Positions 59,301-64,000 of a DNA stretch of 64,000 nucleotides are shown here, in pieces. Both the position numbers and the translations under genes were made by a program. Below the pieces are notes generated by a model. It searched no databases and was not told the origin of the DNA. It saw only the letters and a program-made list of their open reading frames with translations. Positions within the stretch are counted from its first letter, which is position 1. Each line of letters begins with the position of its first letter. The stretch comes from Pseudomonas sp. N3-W (GTDB taxonomy: Bacteria > Pseudomonadota > Gammaproteobacteria > Pseudomonadales > Pseudomonadaceae): contig NZ_CP103965.1 of NCBI RefSeq assembly GCF_024970185.1, positions 2,910,001 through 2,974,000 of the forward strand, given 5' to 3'.

Positions 59301-62300
59301 AGGCCGGGGCTGATGGCTATGTACGTTCCGAAGGGGTGGGCGTGCTGCTGCTCAAGCCATTGGCCGATGCATTGCGCGACGGGGACCGGATCCATTTGAA
59401 GATCAAGGGCAGCGGCGTGGGGCACGGCGGACGAGGGATTTCGCTGACCGCACCCGATCACGACAGCATGCAGGCGGCGATGGTGGCTGCGTACCGCAGT
59501 GCCGGGGTTGCGCCGTACACCGTCAGCTATGTGGAAGCCCATGGCACCGGTTCGGCGATGGGCGATGCCATTGAAATCGACGCGATCCAGGCGGCGCGCA
59601 CGCAGTTGAGCGGCGCTGATAAAACCGGCGCTGCGTGGAACCTCAGCACCTTGAAACCGCTGATCGGGCATTGCGAATTGGCATCCGGCATGGCGGCGTT
59701 GTTCAAGGTGATTGATGCGGTGAAACAGCGGCAACTGCCGGGCATACCCGGGTATCAACAACTCAGCCCGGCGATCACCCTCGATCCGCAGCAACTGTTG
59801 CTCGCGTCCGGGAATCGGCCATGGCCGGCGTTGCAGGACGTCGAGGGTCGTGAGCTGCCACGTCGGGCGAGCATCAACAGTTATGGTTTTGGCGGCGTCA
59901 ATGCCCATCTGGTGGTGGAGGAGTTTGTCGCCCGCCAGCCTGTGACGGCGGTTGATATCGGTGCTGAACTGATCCTGTTGTCGGCGCATGATGCCGCCCG
60001 GCTGAAAGAGCAGGGGGCGCGACTGAGCCGCGCGATGGGCCAACGCCCGGATCTGCGTCTGGCTGATATTGCCTATACGCTGCAAATCGGGCGCACGGCG
60101 ATGGCTTGCCGCTGGGCTTGTGTGGTGGACAGCATGGCGTCGCTGCAACAGCAACTGGACGAGCTTGCCCAAGGCTTGCGCGATGACATCGTGCTGGCCG
60201 ACGAGCAAGTGGCTGGAACTGGCGACGCGATTGCCCGGGCATTGGCGGCACGAGATCTGCCGGCGCTGGCCGATTATTGGCGCCAGGGCATGGAACCGGA
60301 CTGGCTGAAAATGCCGCGTGTCGGTGAACCACAGCGCATTGGATTGCCGGGCTACGCCTTTGCACAATCGCGGCACTGGCTGTCACCGCGCCGGGCCGAA
60401 CCGCTTCGCGATGCAAGCGAATGCGAGACACAGTCACAGAAAAACGTGCGCCAGATTCTCGCCGAACTGTTGGGATGTGATCCGCAGACACTGGCAGGTT
60501 GCGAGTCGCGCAGCCTGGCCAGTCTGGGCCTCAGCTCCCTCGGCGCCGTGGGCCTCAAGGCCAGGCTGGAACAGCAACTGCACCTGTCGGTATCGCTGGC
60601 ACAGCTGAGTCCGTACTTGAGCCTCGGTGAAGTCGAAGCCCGTCTGGCGGCGCTGGAACGCCACGCTGATGATCAGCTTGTGCCGCTGTTGCAGATAGCG
60701 CCCGACGCCCGCCATCAACCTTTTGCACTCAACGATATCCAGCAGTCGTTTTTGTCAGGCCGCACGCTGCTGGCCGAAGCGGAACGGGTCGGCTGCCATA
60801 TCTACCTGGAATTCGACTGGCCGCAGCTGGACGTCTACAGGCTCAATCAGGCGTGGAATCGGTTGATGATTCACCACGATGCGCTACGGCTCAGGTTTCT
60901 GGCCGACGGTCGCCAACAGGTCAGCGAACCGACGCCTTATCGCTTCAAGACCCGCGACCTGCGCCGCAACGAGCCTGCCGACCGCGAGCATTCGCTGGCA
61001 GCCCTTCGTGCGTCGATGTCGCACAAGGTCTATCGGATTGGTCAGGAAACGTTTTTCGACATTGCTGTCTCGTTGCTGGATCAGCAAAGCAGCCGGGTGC
61101 ACCTGAGCATCGACGAAATGATTGTCGACGCCACGTCACTGGAGCTGCTGTTGCAGCAATGGCTGATGATTTATCAGGAACCTGCCAGCGAGTTGCCGGA
61201 TCAGGGCGTGTCGTTGCGTGACTATCAGCGGTCGCTGGAGGCCTTCAAGCAATCGCCGCGCTACCAGCGGGACTTGCAGTATTGGGTCGACAAGCTGGCG
61301 CAGGCACCGGCTGGCCTTGCCTTGCCCAAGGCACCGCGACCTGCTGGCCGCGAGCGTCGCCGCCTGACCTCGGTTCTGGAGCAGGGCCGCTGGCAGCGAT
61401 TGAAAGCGCAGGGCGATGTTTTGCAGGTTTCAGGCACGGCATTGTTGCTGAGCCTGTTCGGGTTGATCCTGCAACAGGCCAATGCTGGCAGGGCGTTTTC
61501 GTTGATCACAACCAGTTACGGTCGACTCCCGGTGCACCCGGACATCGGTCGGCTGGTCGGGCCGCTGATCTCCACGCAGTTCTTTGCCTTTGACGGCGCG
61601 CCGGAGCAAACCCTGGCCGAACGGGCGCAACAGGTGCAGCGCCAGTTGCTGGCTGACCTTGATCACGCCAGCGTCAGTGGCATCTCTGCCCTGCGCGAAG
61701 TTCGTCAGCGTGGCGACAACTCGCAGCCATTCAACGGTGGCGAGGTGGTCTTCACCTCGATGCTCAACAACCCGGTGATCGACGGCGCGCCGAGCTTTGG
61801 CGATGCGCAACACGATTGCGTCACCCAGACGCCGCAGGTCAACCTCGATCACCAACTGCGCGAGCACGGCGGGGCCCTGAGTTTCAGCTGGGACGTCGCC
61901 ATTGAGTGTTATCCCGACGGCATGATCGACCGGCTGTTTGGCGACTATTGCCAATTGCTGGTCACCTTGGCGGACGGCGACAGTGACGGATGGGCGTTCA
62001 AGGCATCAGCGCTGGTTCATTCGGCACCTTTTCAACTGGCACCCGGAGCGCCGCCAGCGCTGCCCTTCGCATTGACCGATCAACAACAGGCCTACGCCTT
62101 CAGCCGGTCGCTGCACCGGGGGCAGGGCAGTTCACACCTCTACATGGCCGTGGCCATCGAGGCGCTGGATATTGCTCGTCTGGAACGGGCCTGGCAGCAG
62201 TTGGTCGCGCATCATCCGATGCTTCGGACACGGATTCTGCCCAATGGCACCCAGCAGATCATGGACGCACCGCCCTTGCTGCACCTCGAAACGGCCTCGC

Positions 62301-63298
62301 AGGACATTGCCGGTTCGTCAATCGCCGAACAGATGCTCGGCCGGGTGACGGCGCTGGGAGAGTGGCCCTATGTCGAACTACGGGTCAGCACGCTGGACGA
62401 ACGACGCCGCCTGGTGCATCTGGCTGTAGACCTGCTGCTGGTCGACCTTCCCAGCCGAGATCTGTTGCTCCAGCAATTACTCAATCTCTATCACGGCCGG
62501 ACGCTGACGCCGCTGACCATCAGTTTCGCCGGTTATATCGAGGCACTCGGGCAGCACAACCGCTCCCCGGCGGCACAAACCGCCGCGCGCTACTGGCAGG
62601 AAAAATTCCGGCAAGTGCCATCGGGACCGCCAGTGAACAACGACGGGGCCGCGACGGGGCTGTATCTGGAATACGAGCACCGCCTGGATTGCTGGCCGGC
62701 ACTGCGTGAACGCATTGCACAGGCAGGCCTCTCGGCGGACGCGCTGCTGATCGCAGCCTATGCCTGGAGCGTTGCCAGACACAGCGCCGAACCAGCGTTC
62801 ACACTGGTGGCCCCAGGCTGGAAGCGGCCCGCGGTACACCCGCAGATTGACGCGCTGGTCGGCGATTTCACCACGCTGAGCTGGATCGACTTCAATGACG
62901 AACCCATGACGCTCATCGAACAGGCTTGGCGTTGTCAGCGGATCTTCAATGAAGATCAGCAACACAGCACCGTCAGCGGCCTGCAAGCGTTGCGCAAAGT
63001 GGCGACGAACAGACAGCGACCGCGAAAGCTCGATTTCCCGGTGGTGTTTACCCGGCTCAACCCCCAAGGCGCGCTGGGCCTGCCCGCAGGCATCACGCTG
63101 GTCAAAAGCACAAGCCGCACGCACGGGGTGGCGCTGGACAACCTGAGTATCGAGACGCAAGACAGTTTGCTGATCCACTGGGACCTGGCGGCTGACCGTC
63201 TGGCCCCGGCAGTGGTTGAGGCGATGTTTGCCGATTACTGGCGCTTGCTGGAGGCGTTGGCGGTCGACTTTTCTGCTGACCTGCGAGGCAATGGATGA
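56348..63298 (+). CDS. rzxA: Loading and oxazole-forming PKS/NRPS hybrid: (AR/psi-MT)-GNAT-ACP-KS-ACP-Cy-Cy
   Basis: 2316 residues from the ATG at 56348; an in-frame ATG at 56360 has a better ribosome site (GGAAAAG) and may be the true start. Residues 1-455 look like the adaptor/degenerate methyltransferase region found before GNAT loading domains. Residues 465-660 are a GNAT-like domain (ILPAHQYSGYG; LRFHELHGA with the expected His). An ACP follows (LGLDSAD, Ser716). KS 775-1200 has Cys930, HGTGS and GHCELASG. A second carrier has Ser1397 in LGLSSL, with Ser replacing the usual Asp. Two condensation-fold domains end the protein, both with the heterocyclisation motif DxxxxDxxS (Asp1589/Asp1594/Ser1597 and Asp2028/Asp2033/Ser2036). 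No A domain or PCP follows; these should be on RzxB. The role fits acetyl starter formation and 2-methyloxazoline synthesis with serine. A hairpin 17 bp past the stop may end the transcript. Confidence 0.9.
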   Translation: MEKTMNATFTDQLFFIASVLSLESRQLISGRGINQPFGFAPFAAAASINAGPLRVAFDGFRAFGWLSPSSGDEYFFSGRASAIDTLPTAVTELFSWLVPQRLPGAQDMAHLWRWLELSALDWNLHCPAFIRGLNELLSLALLRRLQLNGAIDIDTGLVDARRIDNGQTDPERTRLLSDFLRTQQWIRREERQLVLNPERRTLLAERLSEPFLAYYASLPATLDGLLFAKGEQWADALHWLKGAGEQHVWPGDRPALEQLLGKVFDAQPLSTQPDWIVELGSHPGVSLNELGQWVRHHTARGQALDSNPLQWLVLDNAVMSDPATLGQRLRDAGVGASQRVLWLGIGQQNLQQPGTAPQLPPQQAPQRYYLRCDGLTAEGASVLGSLQASAKALAALIGDQPIVLSESHWTPDGPLADHFACHYPVEAAHYLMALAGAGLFADPGMLHRLPLAGFDCEASSGCYRAREYRVRFVTLADMPALLTLEQACWPEGGRVDEHILRRRLNQDPAGQLALEFKGEVVGVIYSQRIVRIEGLFAVNFATVDQLFHGNGSTVQIQSLNILPAHQYSGYGDQLLEFMLQYCTLLNGVDTVVGVTRCKDYPKYRHITLVDYIHSRDERGVLLDPVLRFHELHGARIERLVAGYRPADADNAGHGVLVRYDLAHRQRQEIQLATAMVEQPAISIDDAVRQGINRCLGQAQDSRVSTRHSLLELGLDSADLLALSEQLGMTFGLALEPSFFFRYNSVEKIVAALQERLGAQVSPEPQQALPPVAPVRTDDDFAVIGISGAFPGGELEGFWAAVRHGISQIREVPPERATAGPAGGYIDGIECFDHQFFGISAAEAALMDPQQRLLLQHAWWALDDAAIPAAAFSRRQTGVFVAAAPSEYRDIVEVPRDSPFLLTSSSPCMSANRISWFLDLRGPSEYCNTACSSVLVALHRAMQAIRAGECQQALIGAVNLLLSPAETAGYRQMGFLSEQADTRSFQAGADGYVRSEGVGVLLLKPLADALRDGDRIHLKIKGSGVGHGGRGISLTAPDHDSMQAAMVAAYRSAGVAPYTVSYVEAHGTGSAMGDAIEIDAIQAARTQLSGADKTGAAWNLSTLKPLIGHCELASGMAALFKVIDAVKQRQLPGIPGYQQLSPAITLDPQQLLLASGNRPWPALQDVEGRELPRRASINSYGFGGVNAHLVVEEFVARQPVTAVDIGAELILLSAHDAARLKEQGARLSRAMGQRPDLRLADIAYTLQIGRTAMACRWACVVDSMASLQQQLDELAQGLRDDIVLADEQVAGTGDAIARALAARDLPALADYWRQGMEPDWLKMPRVGEPQRIGLPGYAFAQSRHWLSPRRAEPLRDASECETQSQKNVRQILAELLGCDPQTLAGCESRSLASLGLSSLGAVGLKARLEQQLHLSVSLAQLSPYLSLGEVEARLAALERHADDQLVPLLQIAPDARHQPFALNDIQQSFLSGRTLLAEAERVGCHIYLEFDWPQLDVYRLNQAWNRLMIHHDALRLRFLADGRQQVSEPTPYRFKTRDLRRNEPADREHSLAALRASMSHKVYRIGQETFFDIAVSLLDQQSSRVHLSIDEMIVDATSLELLLQQWLMIYQEPASELPDQGVSLRDYQRSLEAFKQSPRYQRDLQYWVDKLAQAPAGLALPKAPRPAGRERRRLTSVLEQGRWQRLKAQGDVLQVSGTALLLSLFGLILQQANAGRAFSLITTSYGRLPVHPDIGRLVGPLISTQFFAFDGAPEQTLAERAQQVQRQLLADLDHASVSGISALREVRQRGDNSQPFNGGEVVFTSMLNNPVIDGAPSFGDAQHDCVTQTPQVNLDHQLREHGGALSFSWDVAIECYPDGMIDRLFGDYCQLLVTLADGDSDGWAFKASALVHSAPFQLAPGAPPALPFALTDQQQAYAFSRSLHRGQGSSHLYMAVAIEALDIARLERAWQQLVAHHPMLRTRILPNGTQQIMDAPPLLHLETASQDIAGSSIAEQMLGRVTALGEWPYVELRVSTLDERRRLVHLAVDLLLVDLPSRDLLLQQLLNLYHGRTLTPLTISFAGYIEALGQHNRSPAAQTAARYWQEKFRQVPSGPPVNNDGAATGLYLEYEHRLDCWPALRERIAQAGLSADALLIAAYAWSVARHSAEPAFTLVAPGWKRPAVHPQIDALVGDFTTLSWIDFNDEPMTLIEQAWRCQRIFNEDQQHSTVSGLQALRKVATNRQRPRKLDFPVVFTRLNPQGALGLPAGITLVKSTSRTHGVALDNLSIETQDSLLIHWDLAADRLAPAVVEAMFADYWRLLEALAVDFSADLRGNG
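57741..58333 (+). other. GNAT-like loading domain of RzxA
   Basis: About 198 residues between the adaptor-like region and the first ACP, with the pantetheine-binding segment LPAHQYSGYG and the LRFHELHGA stretch. Relatives in curacin- and pederin-type synthases decarboxylate malonyl and leave acetyl on the neighbouring ACP. That fits the methyl group at C2 of the rhizoxin oxazole. Confidence 0.75.
60725..63275 (+). other. Tandem heterocyclisation (Cy) domains without A or PCP
   Basis: Two successive condensation-fold domains each have DxxxxDxxS in place of HHxxxDG. The motifs lie at 61112-61138 and 62429-62455. The protein ends right after the second one. In tandem Cy pairs of other systems one domain condenses and the other cyclises; the serine-loaded carrier must come from another protein. 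Confidence 0.8.
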
Positions 63299-63314
63299 GC
63301 GCGCGCTGACACAC

Positions 63315-63348
63315 CCTGTGGCAAGGGAGCAAGCTCCCTTGCCACGGG
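63315..63348. repeat. REP-like palindrome / likely rzxA terminator
   Basis: A perfect 13-base stem (GTGGCAAGGGAGC, 63318-63330) with a 2-base loop pairs with 63333-63345, and three further outer pairs include one G-T. The sequence resembles the abundant P. fluorescens-group REP element of the GTGGCGAGGGAGC type. It sits 17 bp after the rzxA stop and can fold in transcripts of either strand, so it may double as a terminator at the cluster border. Confidence 0.7.
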
Positions 63349-63363
63349 AAAGTGATCATTCTT

Positions 63364-63474
63364 CTAGCGCTGACTGACCCAATATTGCTGCACGGCGCCA
63401 TTCGTGCCTTGCACCGGGTCTTCATCGGGAAACGGCAACTGCTCGATGCTCGGAGACGCAAGTGTCGGATCAGA
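63364..63474 (-). pseudogene. Possible C-terminal remnant of an unknown gene
   Basis: Read on the minus strand, a frame of about 36 codons ends in TAG at 63364-63366 and has no start codon; a stop codon (TGA) lies directly upstream. Its composition looks protein-like (SIEQLPFPDEDP, then VQQYWVSQR at the end). It may be the tail of a gene cut off when the cluster arrived or was rearranged. I do not recognise the family, and chance cannot be excluded at this length. Confidence 0.25.
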
Positions 63475-63483
63475 TGTTCAACC

Positions 63484-63505
63484 GGCGCCACCTCAAAGTG
63501 GCGCC
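63484..63505 (-). terminator. Hairpin after the DUF3313-type gene
   Basis: A perfect 8-base stem GGCGCCAC/GTGGCGCC with a 6-base loop begins 15 bp beyond the stop of the minus-strand gene. No T-run follows, so its strength as an intrinsic terminator is uncertain. Confidence 0.5.
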
Positions 63506-63520
63506 AGTCAAGCCCGCTCC

Positions 63521-64000
63521 TTATCGGATGAAGGCCTGCAAATCGCTGGTCAATTTGTCGATGGCCACTTTGAAGTCCTTGGTGGTGATGGTCTGGCTGG
63601 CGTTGTCCAGCTGTTGACCGAACACCTTGCGTACCACTTTGGCCACGGTCTGGTTGTTGCTGGTATCGATGAATTCACCCTCGATGTACAGCGCCGTGTC
63701 CTGGTCGCGGTGACCGCTGGCTGCTTGTGCCGCGCCCACTACAGCGGCGACCGGCACGATTTCGTACCACTTCATTCCAGCATTCGAGGCGCTCACGCCG
63801 GTGATTGCCACGCGCAGGATCAAGGCTTTGGAACCGGCTGGCACGGATGCCCTGTTCGGCACCACGTTGTATTTCTGGCCGAGCACGCCACGGGCCTTGT
63901 TGGTCATGTAGTTCTGCAACTCGTCCAGCGTCTGGCGATTGACCCGCTCATTGGGCTGTGGCGCCGGGTACAGCTCCAGCCGGTTGAACACCACGGTGTC
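63521..64000 (-). CDS. DUF3313 domain-containing protein, C-terminal part (start outside window)
   Basis: The frame is open to the window edge, so the start is missing; 159 codons are visible. The sequence VVFNRLELYPAPQPNE, the central hydrophobic stretch VPVAAVVGAAQAASG and the C-terminal FKVAIDKLTSDLQAFI match my memory of the DUF3313 family of small, usually secreted lipoproteins in Pseudomonas. A lipobox signal peptide would be in the missing part. The molecular function is unknown. It reads towards rzxA, ends 222 bp from it and is unlikely to belong to the pathway, so it marks the right-hand border of the cluster. Confidence 0.75.
   Translation of the reverse strand, partial: DTVVFNRLELYPAPQPNERVNRQTLDELQNYMTNKARGVLGQKYNVVPNRASVPAGSKALILRVAITGVSASNAGMKWYEIVPVAAVVGAAQAASGHRDQDTALYIEGEFIDTSNNQTVAKVVRKVFGQQLDNASQTITTKDFKVAIDKLTSDLQAFIR

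Noticed and set aside
1..63298. In-line AT, ER, adenylation or HMG-CoA-synthase-type domains
   Set aside because: I searched the translated proteins for their motifs and found none, apart from the two ATs of RzxG. The KS-to-DH/KR linkers are the normal AT-docking remnants of trans-AT synthases.
1..64000. tRNA, rRNA, CRISPR array, insertion sequence
   Set aside because: No cloverleaf, rRNA-like segment, regular spaced repeats, transposase-like protein or terminal inverted repeats were seen.

Overview
The window holds most of a trans-acyltransferase (trans-AT) polyketide synthase / NRPS hybrid gene cluster. Its domain order matches the rhizoxin assembly line (rhi in the Burkholderia/Mycetohabitans endosymbiont of Rhizopus, rzx in Pseudomonas such as P. 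protegens Pf-5). The host looks like a Pseudomonas of the fluorescens/protegens type. The reasons are uniformly high GC, the gene order rzxB-C-D-H-E-F-I-G-A recalled for Pseudomonas, a REP-like palindrome after the cluster, and a flanking DUF3313-type gene. Gene names come from domain logic and memory, not from a database search.

Layout: 1-4773 is the 3' part of rzxB. Next come rzxC (4832-19711), rzxD (19708-31770), the P450 gene rzxH (31767-33176), rzxE (33242-45574) and rzxF with the thioesterase (45655-53229). All lie on the plus strand with overlaps or gaps of at most 80 bp, so they are probably one operon whose promoter is outside the window. On the minus strand rzxI, an O-methyltransferase gene, converges on rzxF and ends 37 bp from it. 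A 202 bp divergent region separates rzxI from rzxG (tandem AT) and rzxA (loading and oxazole-forming protein). Past a REP-like hairpin lie a possible gene remnant and the end of a minus-strand DUF3313 gene.

How the genes fit together (inference): RzxA starts with GNAT-ACP (acetyl from malonyl) followed by KS-ACP-Cy-Cy. This suits a 2-methyloxazole starter built with serine, whose A-PCP would be upstream in RzxB. The modules seen are: KS-DH-KR split from cMT-ACP (RzxB/RzxC); KS-KR-cMT-ACP; KS-KR-ACP; KS-KR-cMT-ACP; KS-DH-KR-ACP; KS-DH-KR-cMT-ACP; a non-elongating KS0 (end of RzxD) paired with DH*-ACP (start of RzxE), a double-bond shift module; KS-KR-ACP; KS-DH-KR-ACP; KS-B-ACP (vinylogous branching, delta-lactone); KS-DH-KR-ACP; and KS0-ACP-TE (macrolactone release). 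The second AT of RzxG would load malonyl units in trans, and its first AT looks like a proofreading acyl hydrolase. RzxI and RzxH would methylate and oxidise the macrolide. No module has its own AT or ER, and there is no HMG-CoA-synthase cassette. The pathway therefore appears known; the observations below concern details of how it is built, divided between genes and regulated.
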